Made by a program: the position numbers and the translations under genes
NCBI RefSeq assembly: GCF_021184025.1
Contig: NZ_CP036537.1
Coordinates: 2,852,001 to 2,916,000 of the forward strand
Reading direction: 5' to 3'
Origin: Rhodopseudomonas boonkerdii
GTDB lineage: Bacteria; Pseudomonadota; Alphaproteobacteria; Rhizobiales; Xanthobacteraceae
Length of the DNA stretch: 64,000 nucleotides
Part shown: piece after piece, positions 16,520 to 25,021 of the stretch
How the letters are laid out: the number at the start of each line of letters is the position of its first letter
Numbering within the stretch: the first letter of the stretch is position 1
Notes under the pieces: generated by a model
Database searches by the model: none
What the model was told of the DNA's origin: nothing
Seen by the model: only the letters and a program-made list of their open reading frames with translations

Positions 16520-17947
16520 CTAGATGAGTCCGGCCAATTTCAGAAGTATACCGGCGACACATGATGCACCGAGTACGGGTAGCATCCCCAGCTTGAAGCG
16601 CAGGATGGCGATGGCGGCTCCAGCCGATAGCAGGACCGCCGCGGGATCGACGCTGGCCCATACAGGCGCGTCAAAATTGAAACCATAGCGCTCGATCGCA
16701 AGGCTTTGCCGGAACAACGTATGCAGGGCGAACCAGATCGATAGGTTGAGGATGACTCCGACAACGGCCGCCGTGATCGCCGCCAGCGCGCCGGCTAGCA
16801 TGCGGTTGCCGCGCAGGGCCTCAATGTAGGGCGCGCCGACGAAGATCCAGAGGAAGCAAGGCGTGAAAGTTACCCAAGTCGCGAGCAATCCGCCGAGTGT
16901 TCCGGCCAGCATGGGCGACAAGCCGCCGGCATCGCGGAATGCGGCCATGAAGGCCACGAATTGCACCACCATGATCAGCGGCCCCGGCGTCGTCTCGGCC
17001 ATGCCGAGGCCGTCGAGCATCTCGCGTGCTGTGACCCAGTGATATTGATCGGCTGCCTGCTGAGCTACATAGGCCAGCACCGCATAAGCGCCGCCGAAAG
17101 TCACCATGGCCAGCTTGCTGAAGAAGACAGCGATCTGGCTGAATACGCTCCCCCAGCCAAGGCTGATGACTATGACCGCGACCGGCACTAGCCAGAGCGC
17201 CAGCCACAGCGCAAGGACGCGCAAGGTGCGTCCGAGGTCTAGCCCCGCATGATCGGGGATACCGTCGCCCAGCATGCTGTCGATGACCGCCTCGGACTTG
17301 CCGCCGTGCGCAACAGTGGCGAACTCCGTCCGCTCCAGTCGTGCGCCGATCAGGCCGATGATGGCTGCCGTGAGGATGATGGCCGGGAAGGGTACGGCAA
17401 AGAAGAAGATTGCAACGAAAGCGATGCCGGCGATCGCATACATGACGGGATTGCCGAGCGCGCGCCGGCCGATCCGGATCACCGCTTCGATGACGATGGC
17501 AAGGACCGCAGATTTCAAACCGAAGAACAGCGCTGCGACAAAGCCGACATTGCCATAGGCCGCATAGACGTAGCTCAGCGTCATGATGGCGATAACGCCC
17601 GGCAGGATGAACAGCGTGCCGGCGACGATGCCGCCGACGGTCCGATGCAACAGCCACCCCATATAAGTCGCCATCTGTTGCGCCTCGGGGCCAGGCAGCA
17701 GCATGCAATAGTTCAGCGCGTGGAGAAATCGCGCCTCGGAGATCCAGTTCTTTTCCTCCACAACGATGCGATGCATTACCGCGATCTGGCCTGCGGGACC
17801 GCCGAATGAAAGCAGGGAGATGCGGAGCCAGACGCGCAGGGCTTCAGAAAATGAGATGCCATGCAAGCGGATGGGATCTAAGCGGATGGGATCTATGGCT
17901 GGATCGCCCGACACGACGTCGGGTAGCTTCTGTTCAGTGGCAGACAT
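16520..17947 (-). CDS. chrA: Chromate transporter, long-chain CHR family
   Basis: 475-residue inner-membrane protein with two homologous CHR halves. The first half has RISLLSFGGPAGQIAVMHR and LPGPEAQQMATYMG. The second has the matching LAMVTFGGAYAVLAYVAQ and TTPGPLIMVVQFVAFMA. About 10 hydrophobic helices are visible. Known members export chromate coupled to the membrane potential; the actual substrate here is inferred. The frame runs up to 18019, but MSATEQKLPD at 17947 follows a plausible AAGGGCG site. Near the N-terminus the peptide repeats DPIRL twice because of a 15-bp tandem duplication. No chrB regulator is adjacent. Confidence 0.88.
   Translation of the reverse strand: MSATEQKLPDVVSGDPAIDPIRLDPIRLHGISFSEALRVWLRISLLSFGGPAGQIAVMHRIVVEEKNWISEARFLHALNYCMLLPGPEAQQMATYMGWLLHRTVGGIVAGTLFILPGVIAIMTLSYVYAAYGNVGFVAALFFGLKSAVLAIVIEAVIRIGRRALGNPVMYAIAGIAFVAIFFFAVPFPAIILTAAIIGLIGARLERTEFATVAHGGKSEAVIDSMLGDGIPDHAGLDLGRTLRVLALWLALWLVPVAVIVISLGWGSVFSQIAVFFSKLAMVTFGGAYAVLAYVAQQAADQYHWVTAREMLDGLGMAETTPGPLIMVVQFVAFMAAFRDAGGLSPMLAGTLGGLLATWVTFTPCFLWIFVGAPYIEALRGNRMLAGALAAITAAVVGVILNLSIWFALHTLFRQSLAIERYGFNFDAPVWASVDPAAVLLSAGAAIAILRFKLGMLPVLGASCVAGILLKLAGLI
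17865..17894. repeat. 15-bp tandem duplication inside chrA
   Basis: The unit AAGCGGATGGGATCT occurs twice back to back. It keeps the frame and duplicates DPIRL in the cytoplasmic N-terminal tail of ChrA. Confidence 0.9.
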
Positions 17948-18287
17948 GTGGCGCCCTTGATGCTCAACAGGACGCGATTCTTGGGCATGTTGCCTGACGG
18001 GGAGATCGCTGGTCCCCATGCTTGAAATAAATCGGCGGATCGTGCGTCTGTCAATTCGTCAGCGCGTGCCGTCCAGCGCAATCGCCGGTTGCCGCCCGAG
18101 TTTTGCTCCGTGGCGGACCCATGATCTTTTCGCAACTGCGTTGATCTGCAAGCGGGGAGACCGGGTCCGGAACCGTTTTGTTCACGGTTCGCTGGGCGAC
18201 TATGACTATTTCCTCCGCAAACCGTGATGATGATGTCGCAGGGCGGCTGCTGGCATTTGATCGGCGGCTCTGGCAAGACGTGACGCC
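17948..18287. other. Divergent region between chrA and dedA
   Basis: 340 bases with no gene recognised. The only structured element seen is at 18169-18193: a GAACCGT/ACGGTTC hairpin overlapping a GGAAC-N16-CGCT pattern, listed separately. No metal-responsive operator could be identified for chrA. Confidence 0.4.
18169..18193 (+). promoter_or_regulatory. Possible EcfG-type (general stress) promoter for dedA
   Basis: GGAAC at 18169-18173, a 16-base spacer, then CGCT at 18190-18193. The alphaproteobacterial EcfG consensus is GGAAC-N16/17-CGTT, so one base of the -10 differs. It lies about 95 bases upstream of the dedA ATG in the right orientation. The same bases form a small hairpin, so the match could be coincidental. 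Confidence 0.3.
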
Positions 18288-18818
18288 ATGGCAGACGCTT
18301 TCCACGGCCTCACCGAATTTGTGAGGGAGCATCAGGCTTGGGCTGCGCCCATCGTCCTGCTTCTTGCTTTCTGCGAGTCGCTCGCATTCATCTCTTTGCT
18401 GGTCCCGGCATGGGGAGCGCTGATCGCGATTGCCGCACTGGTTGGCGCGAGCGATCTCAGCGTTTGGCCGGTGCTGATCGCGGGCGCTATCGGCGCCGCT
18501 CTGGGCGACTGGCTGTCCTACTGGTTTGGCTATAAATACAAGGACCGCGTGGCCCAGATGTGGCCGCTGTCGAAATACCCGAACCTGCTGCCGCGTGGAG
18601 AAGCCTTCGTTGTCCGCTGGGGCGTTCCCAGCATTTTCATCGGCCGTTTCTTCGGGCCGTTGCGTGCCTCGGTCCCACTCGTTGCCGGCATTTTCGAGAT
18701 GCCGTATTGGCGCTTCCAGTTCGCCAATTTCTTGTCAGCATTTGTCTGGGCAGGCGTTCTGATCATGTGTGGAGATGCGCTTTCGATCGCGGCCGAATGG
18801 GCGCTGAAATACAAATAG
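18288..18818 (+). CDS. DedA family membrane protein
   Basis: 176-residue inner-membrane protein of the DedA/VTT (SNARE-associated) family. These proteins are implicated in lipid transport across the membrane and in membrane-potential and envelope homeostasis. Visible family features are the early acidic helix (LLLAFCESLAFISLLVPAWG), the GAALGDWLSYWFGYKYKD motif, and the IGRFFGPLRASVPLVAGIFE segment with the conserved RF-GP-R. The length is slightly short, but both family motifs are intact. Confidence 0.88.
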   Translation: MADAFHGLTEFVREHQAWAAPIVLLLAFCESLAFISLLVPAWGALIAIAALVGASDLSVWPVLIAGAIGAALGDWLSYWFGYKYKDRVAQMWPLSKYPNLLPRGEAFVVRWGVPSIFIGRFFGPLRASVPLVAGIFEMPYWRFQFANFLSAFVWAGVLIMCGDALSIAAEWALKYK

Positions 18819-18959
18819 GCGGTCTGGAATAATCTGGTCGGCGGGGTGTTGATCCCGCGCACGGGATTTGTCGCCTCGTGCGGCTGTCAAACTGCTGATA
18901 GAGATCGCTGGGACATTTGCCCGGCATCACGCTGGTCAGCTTCACTGGAGGGATAGACC

Positions 18960-19946
18960 ATGGACTTGTCTCGTCGTCAGGCTCTCACCGGCGCCGCCGC
19001 GCTTGCCGCGTCTCCGCTCGTTGCTGCAATGCCCGCCAAAGCCGCGGCGCCGCTTGCCGAGAAACAGGCGCCAAGTTTCTATCGCTATAAGGTCGGCGAT
19101 GCGCAGGTGAACGTCATCTCCGATGGCGCAAACACGTTCCCGCTGGCCGATACCTTCGTCCTCAATGCGAAGAAGGATGAGGTCAATGCGCAATTGGAGA
19201 AGTCCTTCCTGCCGAAGGACAGGATGACCATTCATTTCGCACCGCTGGTGATCAATACGGGCGGCAAACTGGTGGTGATCGACACTGGCAATGGTCCCGG
19301 TGCGTTCGCAGCCACCAAAGGCAACGTCGGTCAGTTCGCCAGCAACATGGCGGCCGCCGGGATCGATGCCAAGAACGTCGACGTGGTGGTGATCTCTCAT
19401 TTCCACGGCGATCACGTGAATGGTCTGCTCGCCGCTGATGGCACGCCGGCTTTCCCGAATGCCGAAGTGCTGGTGCCTGCGGCCGAGTGGAAATACTGGA
19501 ATGACGACGGCGAGATGGCGAAAGCTTCGAGCGATCGCATGAAGGGCCTGTTCACCAGCAACCGCAAACTCTTCAATGATGGGCTGAAGAAAAAGGTCAC
19601 GCCGTATGAGTGGGGTAAGGACGTTGCACCGGGCTTGCTGGCGGTAGAGGCCGCCGGTCACACGCCGGGCCATACGTCCTTTATCCTCTCCTCCGGCAGC
19701 GACAAGGTGTTCATCCAGTCGGACGTCACCAATCACCCGTCGTTGTTCGTGACCAATCCCGGTTGGCACCTGATGTTCGACCAGGACCCGGCCCAGGCCG
19801 AGACCACCCGCCGCAAGGTCTATGACATGCTGGTGGCCGAGAAGATGCGCGTGCAGGGCTTCCACTATCCGTTCCCTGCGAATGGTTTTGTCGAGAAGGA
19901 CGGCAATGGTTATCGGCTCGTGCCGGCGCCGTGGAGCCCGGTGTAA
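18960..19946 (+). CDS. Exported MBL-fold metallo-hydrolase
   Basis: 328-residue metallo-beta-lactamase-fold hydrolase with a twin-arginine signal (SRRQALTGAAALAASPLVAA), so it is probably folded and loaded with metal before export. The dinuclear metal motif HxHxDH is SHFHGDHVNG near residue 145. Further ligands are the His of AAGHTPGHTSF, the Asp of VFIQSDVTNH, and a late His in GFHYPFP. A GGAGGG site 7 bases upstream supports the start. The substrate is unknown; relatives include quorum-quenching lactonases and other esterases. It is monocistronic. Confidence 0.88.
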   Translation: MDLSRRQALTGAAALAASPLVAAMPAKAAAPLAEKQAPSFYRYKVGDAQVNVISDGANTFPLADTFVLNAKKDEVNAQLEKSFLPKDRMTIHFAPLVINTGGKLVVIDTGNGPGAFAATKGNVGQFASNMAAAGIDAKNVDVVVISHFHGDHVNGLLAADGTPAFPNAEVLVPAAEWKYWNDDGEMAKASSDRMKGLFTSNRKLFNDGLKKKVTPYEWGKDVAPGLLAVEAAGHTPGHTSFILSSGSDKVFIQSDVTNHPSLFVTNPGWHLMFDQDPAQAETTRRKVYDMLVAEKMRVQGFHYPFPANGFVEKDGNGYRLVPAPWSPV

Positions 19947-20252
19947 GCTTGGCTGCAGGGCGGGATTAGTCGAAGGCGTAATCCGCCGTTTCTGTGCCTC
20001 GGCTGGCGGGTTACGCTTCGCTAACCTGCCCAACGGCCGATACAGCAACCTTGACGGATCATCGCAGCGGCTCTATGACGCGCCCATGATCCGTTTCGTG
20101 ACCAGCGCACTCGCCCGCCGTCGCCGCATTCTCGCGGCAGCTGGCGCTCGTCTCTAAGGATCGCCTCACTGCCGCCGGATACGGTCCGCGGCAGTTTCTC
20201 CCTACAGCAGCGCGATCGATCTCCGGCTGCCTTCATCCCGAAGGAGCCTGAC
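19947..20252. other. Intergenic region with a palindromic repeat and a hairpin
   Basis: 306 bases. Positions 19957-20032 hold a mirrored pair (GCGGGATTAGTCGAAGGCGT and GGCGGGTTACGCTTCGCTAA), another dispersed palindrome. Positions 20086-20157 are an unsupported 23-codon frame. A hairpin followed by T-rich sequence is at 20169-20200, listed separately. Confidence 0.6.
20169..20200 (+). terminator. Hairpin with T-rich tail, possible terminator
   Basis: CTGCCGC at 20169-20175 pairs with GCGGCAG at 20188-20194 and is followed by TTTCTC. It lies between the MBL-fold gene and the PaiB-like gene, so it may end the former or attenuate the latter. Confidence 0.4.
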
Positions 20253-20939
20253 ATGTATACCCCGCCGATATTCCAGACCGACCGCAGCAACGCACTGGCG
20301 TTTGCGGACGCGCGTGGCTTCGGCACCATCTGCGCCTTTGATGGCCGCAAGCCGATCGGCTCGGCTGTCCCGTTCTGTCTCGCCTACGGCAATGACGGCA
20401 CGCCGCATCTTGCCTTCCATCTCGCCCGGCAGAATCCGCTCTTGAAACTAGCCGATGGCGCGACGCCGTGGGCCATGGCTATCACGGGCGCCGATGCCTA
20501 CGTCTCGGCAGATTGGTATGTCTCTCCCGACCAGGTACCGACCTGGCTCTATCAAGCGGTGCATCTCACCGGTCCCGCGCGTCTTTTGTCCGGCCGTGAG
20601 CTGGGCTCGCATCTTGACGCGCTGAGCGCCAGATTCGAAAGCTGGCTTGCGCCGAAGAAGCCATGGACCTCGGACAAGATGGCGCCGGGCCGGCTGGATG
20701 CGATGAAGAAGGCGATCGTCGGCGTGGTGATGGCGGTGGACGAGGTAGAGGGCAGTTTCAAGCTCAACCAGCATAAGTCCGATGCCGATCATCTGGCTGT
20801 CATGAGTGCGCTGGCGATGCGGCCGGAGCCGGCAGCGATGGAAATTGCGAACGAGATGCGCAAATTACGGCCGCATTTGTTTGCGGAAGAGACGTCACAT
20901 TTGGCTGCTATGGCCGAGGCGGAAGGATTTATGGGATGA
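20253..20939 (+). CDS. PaiB-like FMN-binding protein
   Basis: 228-residue member of the PaiB / FMN-binding split-barrel family, often annotated as FMN-binding negative transcriptional regulator. Family features are the N-terminal MYTPPIFQTD, the histidine-containing HLAFHLARQNPL, the YVSADWYVSPDQVPTWLY block, and a C-terminal LNQHKSDADH. Despite the annotation history, most such proteins are flavoenzyme-like and no DNA-binding domain is visible. It overlaps argC by 4 bases (ATGA), so the two are translationally coupled, although no biochemical link is known. Confidence 0.85.
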   Translation: MYTPPIFQTDRSNALAFADARGFGTICAFDGRKPIGSAVPFCLAYGNDGTPHLAFHLARQNPLLKLADGATPWAMAITGADAYVSADWYVSPDQVPTWLYQAVHLTGPARLLSGRELGSHLDALSARFESWLAPKKPWTSDKMAPGRLDAMKKAIVGVVMAVDEVEGSFKLNQHKSDADHLAVMSALAMRPEPAAMEIANEMRKLRPHLFAEETSHLAAMAEAEGFMG

Positions 20940-21994
20940 GCAACAAGAAGAGAATCGGCATTCTGGGCGCCTCCGGTTACACCGGCGCCGAACTCGTGCG
21001 GCTCCTGCTGCGCCATCCGAAGGTCGAACTGACAATCCTCACCGCCGACCGGCGGGCAGGGGCGCAGATGGGCGACGTATTTCCGCAATTCGCGCCTTAC
21101 GACCTGCCGACGCTGGTCTCCATCGACAGTGTCGATTGGGCGACCGCGGGACTCGATCTGGTCTTCTGCGCGCTCCCGCATGCGACCACGCAGAAGGTGT
21201 TGCAGGATCTGCTCGCCAAGGCGCCGGAGACCAAGGTCGTCGATCTCTCCGCCGACTTCCGTCTCAGCGATCCCGCAGCCTATGCCAAGTGGTATGGGCA
21301 CGAGCATCATGCGCTCGAGCTGCAGAAGGAGGCCGTCTACGGTCTGGTCGAGGTCTATCGGCGCGACATCAAGAAGGCGCGTCTCGTCGCCAATCCCGGC
21401 TGCTACACGTCCTGCGCCCAGCTTCCGCTCGTGCCGCTGATCAAGGCCAAGGCCATCGAGACCGACGAGATCATCATCGACGCGAAATCTGGTATGACCG
21501 GTGCCGGCCGCTCGGCCAAGGAAGAAATGCTGTTCTCCGAAGTGTCGGACGGCTTCAACGCGTACGGCGTCGGCAAGCACCGGCACATGGCCGAGCTCGA
21601 CGAGCAATTCTCCAAGGCGGCCGGTAAGGAAGTCATTGTTACTTTCACGCCGCATCTGCTGCCGCAGAACCGCGGCATTCTCTCGACGATCTATGTCCGC
21701 GGCCGGCGCGGCAAGACCGCCGAGGAGCTGCACGAGATTCTCGTCAAGCAATATGAGAAGGAGCCGTTCGTCTACGTGCTGCCGTTCGGCAAGACGCCGC
21801 ATACCCGGCATGTGCGCGGCTCCAACATGACCTTCATCGGCGTTGCCGCCGATCGTATCCCGGGCCGCGCGATCATTGTCTCGACGCTCGACAACCTCAC
21901 CAAGGGGGCGTCCGGGCAGGCGGTGCAGAACATGAATCTGGTACTCGGCTTTGCCGAGACGCTGGGCATCGATCAGCCGGCGATGTTCCCGTAA
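20936..21994 (+). CDS. argC: N-acetyl-gamma-glutamyl-phosphate reductase
   Basis: 352-residue NADPH-dependent reductase of arginine biosynthesis, converting N-acetylglutamyl phosphate to the semialdehyde. It has a Rossmann GILGASGYTGAELVRLLLRH at the N-terminus and the active-site cysteine in ANPGCYTSCAQ. The catalytic-region His block GKHRHMAELDEQF and the C-terminal GASGQAVQNMNL are also present. The start overlaps the previous stop. A strong terminator lies 180 bases downstream. Confidence 0.96.
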   Translation: MSNKKRIGILGASGYTGAELVRLLLRHPKVELTILTADRRAGAQMGDVFPQFAPYDLPTLVSIDSVDWATAGLDLVFCALPHATTQKVLQDLLAKAPETKVVDLSADFRLSDPAAYAKWYGHEHHALELQKEAVYGLVEVYRRDIKKARLVANPGCYTSCAQLPLVPLIKAKAIETDEIIIDAKSGMTGAGRSAKEEMLFSEVSDGFNAYGVGKHRHMAELDEQFSKAAGKEVIVTFTPHLLPQNRGILSTIYVRGRRGKTAEELHEILVKQYEKEPFVYVLPFGKTPHTRHVRGSNMTFIGVAADRIPGRAIIVSTLDNLTKGASGQAVQNMNLVLGFAETLGIDQPAMFP

Positions 21995-22010
21995 GGGACC
22001 CAACGCAAAC

Positions 22011-22152
22011 TCCGTCCCTCATGGTGAGGAGGCCTAGCGGCGCAATCGCGCCGCTGGCAGTGCCGTCTCGAACCATGAGCCGGCTTGGCGCGAGTTCGCG
22101 GTCATCCTTCGAGACGCAGCCGAAGACGGCCGCTGCTCAGGATCAGGGACCG
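22011..22152. repeat. Dispersed palindromic repeat, CTCATGGTGAGGAG family (copy 1)
   Basis: Contains CTCATGGTGAGGAGGC, the GTCTCGAACCATGAG core and CATCCTTCGAGACGC, ending CTCAGGATCAGGGAC. Four related copies lie at 36281, 43280, 43470 and 48170. I recognise it as an intergenic repeat abundant in Bradyrhizobium-like genomes. Confidence 0.85.
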
Positions 22153-22173
22153 AGTGAACGTGACAAGAAAACA

Positions 22174-22203
22174 AAACGGCCCGGATTTTCATCCGGGCCG
22201 TTT
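22174..22203. terminator. Strong bidirectional terminator between argC and glnII
   Basis: AAACGGCCCGGAT, a TTTC loop, then ATCCGGGCCGTTT: a 13-bp perfect stem with an A-tract on one side and a T-tract on the other. It lies between convergent argC and glnII and can end both transcripts. Confidence 0.93.
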
Positions 22204-22226
22204 CTCATTTCAATTCAGCCTGTAGC

Positions 22227-23261
22227 TTACGCAACCGCCTTCTTCTCGGTCGGGACTTCCGAGATCGTCTTCAGGATCTGTGAAGCGATCTGGTAGGGGC
22301 AGCCTTGGGAGTTCGGGCGGCGATCTTCGAGATAGCCCTTGTAGTCGTTCTTGATGAACGAATGCGGGACGCGGATCGAAGCGCCGCGATCCGCAACACC
22401 ATAGGAGAACTTGTTCCACGGCGCGGTCTCATGCTTGCCGGTCAGGCGCATGTGATTGTCCGGACCATAAACGTTGATGTGGTCCATCATGTTCTTGTCG
22501 AACTGGGCCATCAGGGCTTCGAAATAAGCCTTGCCGCCGACCGTGCGCATATACTCGGTCGAGAAGTTGGCGTGCATGCCCGAGCCGTTCCAGTCGGTAT
22601 CGCCGAGCGGCTTGCAGTGGAATTCGATGTCGATGCCGTACTTTTCCGTCAGGCGGAGCAGCAGGTAGCGCGCGATCCACATTTCGTCAGCGGCGCGCTT
22701 GGAGCCCTTGCCGAAGATCTGGAATTCCCACTGGCCCTTGGCCACTTCGGCGTTGATACCTTCGTGGTTGATGCCGGCGGCGAGGCAGAGGTCGAGATGT
22801 TCCTCGACGATTTCGCGGGCGACCGAGCCGACATTCTTGAAGCCGACGCCGGTGTAGTAGGGGCCCTGCGGAGCGGGATAGCCGTCAGTCGGGAAGCCGA
22901 GCGGGCGGCCGTTCTCGTAGAAGAAGTATTCCTGCTCGAAACCGAACCAGGCGCCGGGATCATCGAGAATGGTGGCGCGGTGGTTAGACGGATGCGGGGT
23001 AACACCATCGGGCATCATGACTTCGCACATCACCAGCGCGCCATTGACGCGGGCGGCATCCGGGAACACGGCGACCGGCTTCAGCACGCAATCCGACGAG
23101 CGGCCTTCGGCCTGCTCGGTGGACGAGCCATCGAAGCCCCACAGCGGCAGCTGTTCGAGGGTCGGGAAGCTGTCGAAGTCCTTCAGCTGGGTCTTGCCAC
23201 GCAGGTTCTGCGTCGGCTTGTAACCGTCGAGCCAGATATACTCGAGCTTATACTTGGTCAT
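22227..23261 (-). CDS. glnII: Glutamine synthetase type II
   Basis: 344-residue eukaryotic-type glutamine synthetase (GSII), making glutamine from glutamate, ammonia and ATP. Rhizobia carry it beside GSI. Typical features are KLEYIWLDGYKP at the N-terminus, LPLWGFDGSST, the FGFEQEYFF metal-binding segment, WEFQIF, and the active-site NFSTEYMR and GADNHMRLTGKHETA-like block (here YGPDNHMRLTGKHETAP). There is no adenylylation-type GSI C-terminus. A sigma-54 promoter lies about 100 bases upstream, which fits the known nitrogen (Ntr) control of rhizobial glnII. The gene is divergent from the DUF2735 gene. Confidence 0.96.
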   Translation of the reverse strand: MTKYKLEYIWLDGYKPTQNLRGKTQLKDFDSFPTLEQLPLWGFDGSSTEQAEGRSSDCVLKPVAVFPDAARVNGALVMCEVMMPDGVTPHPSNHRATILDDPGAWFGFEQEYFFYENGRPLGFPTDGYPAPQGPYYTGVGFKNVGSVAREIVEEHLDLCLAAGINHEGINAEVAKGQWEFQIFGKGSKRAADEMWIARYLLLRLTEKYGIDIEFHCKPLGDTDWNGSGMHANFSTEYMRTVGGKAYFEALMAQFDKNMMDHINVYGPDNHMRLTGKHETAPWNKFSYGVADRGASIRVPHSFIKNDYKGYLEDRRPNSQGCPYQIASQILKTISEVPTEKKAVA

Positions 23262-23781
23262 TCAGGTCTCTCACGAGTTGGCGAAAGGAGTGAACCCCGG
23301 CAGGAGTAAACTCTGGACGATGCCGAGATCGGAAATTCCGTTCCCAGCGGCGCATCTTCATAAGCACGTAGTATGCCAACTTGCCGCGGCGCAACGTTTT
23401 TATGACGAGAAAGTCGACGGCGTCCCCAGGAGGCAAGCCGAGTGACATCGAGCATCATCGAGGCCCGGAAGAATCATCGGGAAGCTATTCAAATTCCGTA
23501 GGTTTTGGACCGGATACCCAAATACCGTCTGCTTAATTCCGTTGCAGGGGTCCTTTTGTAGGAATTTTTCTGCCCTTCAGACGCTCATTCGTCGTCGGGC
23601 AGGTCAGTCTGCCGCAGCCGAAAGCTGCGCCGCTAAAGCGCATGCCGCGCGGATGCGCATATTGTCGGCAATTGCCTGCTTTTTATGAGGCATCCGGCAC
23701 AAAGTGCGAGCGAGCCTGTTACATTTCAAAGACCTGACGGCCGAACAGACAAAACAACGCGTCAGGCAGGAGATCCAGGAG
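23262..23781. other. Divergent regulatory region between glnII and the DUF2735 gene
   Basis: 520 bases holding the glnII sigma-54 promoter (23363-23378) and AT-rich patches near 23480-23580. I looked for NtrC sites of the GCAC-N7-GTGC kind and found none; GCAC-AAA-GTGC at 23697-23707 has too short a spacer. No gene is recognised here. Confidence 0.5.
23363..23378 (-). promoter_or_regulatory. Sigma-54 promoter of glnII
   Basis: On the minus strand the sequence is TGGCATACTACGTGCT. It matches TGGCAY-N5/6-TTGCW: the -24 GG and -12 GC are ten bases apart, as RpoN requires. Transcription would start near 23352, about 90 bases before the glnII ATG. Rhizobial glnII is known to depend on RpoN and NtrC. 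Confidence 0.82.
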
Positions 23782-23982
23782 ATGAGAACAACCAATCATT
23801 CCGATCAAAATCGGACGACTGCAACCATCTATCAGTTCCCGGCTGGCGGCCGCGCGGCGCTCGCCCGACGTTCCGGCGAGTTCAAGTCCGCGGATGTGAG
23901 CAGCTATCCTGCGGTGGATTTCGGCTCGGGCTGGTACCACGACGATGCCATCGAAGAAGACAAGCGGAAGGTGGAGCATTGA
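23782..23982 (+). CDS. DUF2735 domain-containing protein
   Basis: 66-residue soluble protein that I match to DUF2735, a small rhizobial family often next to glnII. The core is the TIYQFPAGGRAALA block at residues 14-27, followed by a variable stretch and the terminal GSGWYHDDAIEEDKRK motif. The frame is open from 23704; the ATG at 23782 has AGGAG sequences just upstream and gives the family length. The function is unknown; the location suggests a part in glutamine synthetase control or nitrogen signalling. Confidence 0.85.
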   Translation: MRTTNHSDQNRTTATIYQFPAGGRAALARRSGEFKSADVSSYPAVDFGSGWYHDDAIEEDKRKVEH

Positions 23983-24012
23983 GTGCGCCAGGCAAGATTA
24001 GGGACGGCGGCC

Positions 24013-24048
24013 AAGGGTCGAGACAGAAATGTTTCGGCCCTTTTTGTT
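24013..24048. terminator. Terminator after the DUF2735 gene
   Basis: AAGGGTCGA at 24013-24021 pairs with TCGGCCCTT at 24034-24042 (one U-G wobble), followed by TTTGTT on the plus strand. It lies between convergent DUF2735 and glsA. Confidence 0.75.
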
Positions 24049-24054
24049 GACGTC

Positions 24055-24996
24055 TCACGTCCCGAAGATCGACCAGCCGAGCCGCCGCGTCAGCTCTTCC
24101 AGCGCAATGCGGCCGAGATGCGAATTGCCGTGGTGATCGAGGCCCGGCGCCCATACTGCGATCGAGGCCTTGCCTGGCGCGACCGCAATGATGCCGCCGC
24201 CGACACCGCTCTTGCCGGGCAAACCAACGCGATAGGCGAATTCACCGGAGCCGTCGTAATGCCCACAGGTCAGCATCAGCGCATTGATGCGGCGTGCGCG
24301 TTCGCTCGAAACCACCGAAAGGCCGGTGCTCGGATTGCGCCCGGAATAAGCGAGAAACCGCGTCGCCATCGCCAGTTGCCGACACGACATCGCTATCGCG
24401 CAGTGATGGAAATAGACGCCCAGCGTGAAATCGACCGGATTGGTGATCACGCCGAACGACTTCATGTAATTCGCCAGCGCGGTGTTGCGAAAACCCGTGC
24501 GCTTCTCGGAGGTCGCCACTGTCTCGTCGATGACGATGCTGCTGTCGCCCGAGAGGAACTGCATGAAGCGCAGGATTTCACCGATCGCTTCGCGTGGCTG
24601 ATGGCCCGAGAGGATCACGTCGGTAACCGCGATCGCTCCTGCATTGATGAAGGGGTTGCGCGGTACGCCGCGTTCGCGCTCGAGCTGAACGATGGAGTTG
24701 AACGGATTGCCCGATGGCTCGCGTCCGACATGTTTCCACAGCCGGTCGCCGACCATGCCGAGAGCCAGCGTCAGGGTGAAGACCTTCGAAATGCTCTGGA
24801 TCGAGAACCGCACATCGGCATCGCCGCCGGCTGCAATATTTCCGTCCGCATCCACCACCACCAGGGCGAACTGATTGGGGTCGACATTGGCGAGTTCGGG
24901 AATATAGCTCGCGACCTCGCCGCGGTCGGGCCGCTGCGCCATCTCCTCGGCGATTTCTGTGACGATGGTTTGAAGATCGGGCGCAGCGTGACTCAT
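24055..24996 (-). CDS. glsA: Glutaminase
   Basis: 313-residue serine-dependent glutaminase hydrolysing glutamine to glutamate and ammonia. Family motifs are [19 protein letters not shown], the catalytic SxxK within [31 protein letters not shown], the catalytic Tyr region [10 protein letters not shown], and [15 protein letters not shown] near the C-terminus. The start at 24996 ([12 protein letters not shown]) matches the family; the open frame upstream overlaps the MAPEG gene. It follows that gene by 25 bases and is probably co-transcribed. It sits in the same 3-kb block as glnII, so glutamine making and breaking are encoded side by side. Confidence 0.94.
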   Translation of the reverse strand: MSHAAPDLQTIVTEIAEEMAQRPDRGEVASYIPELANVDPNQFALVVVDADGNIAAGGDADVRFSIQSISKVFTLTLALGMVGDRLWKHVGREPSGNPFNSIVQLERERGVPRNPFINAGAIAVTDVILSGHQPREAIGEILRFMQFLSGDSSIVIDETVATSEKRTGFRNTALANYMKSFGVITNPVDFTLGVYFHHCAIAMSCRQLAMATRFLAYSGRNPSTGLSVVSSERARRINALMLTCGHYDGSGEFAYRVGLPGKSGVGGGIIAVAPGKASIAVWAPGLDHHGNSHLGRIALEELTRRLGWSIFGT

Positions 24997-25021
24997 GCGG
25001 GTAGGACTGGCGTATCCCGCC

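Noticed and set aside
20086..20157. 23-codon frame MIRFVTSALARRRRILAAAG
   Set aside because: Too short, no ribosome site, and placed between a dispersed repeat and a hairpin. It could be a leader peptide but nothing supports that.
23666..23685. A second sigma-54-like promoter (CGGCAATTGCCTGCT) before the DUF2735 gene
   Set aside because: The spacing between the GG and GC elements is one base too short, which RpoN does not tolerate.
23697..23707. GCAC-AAA-GTGC as an NtrC site near the DUF2735 gene
   Set aside because: The spacer is 3 bases instead of about 7, and it is far from the glnII promoter.
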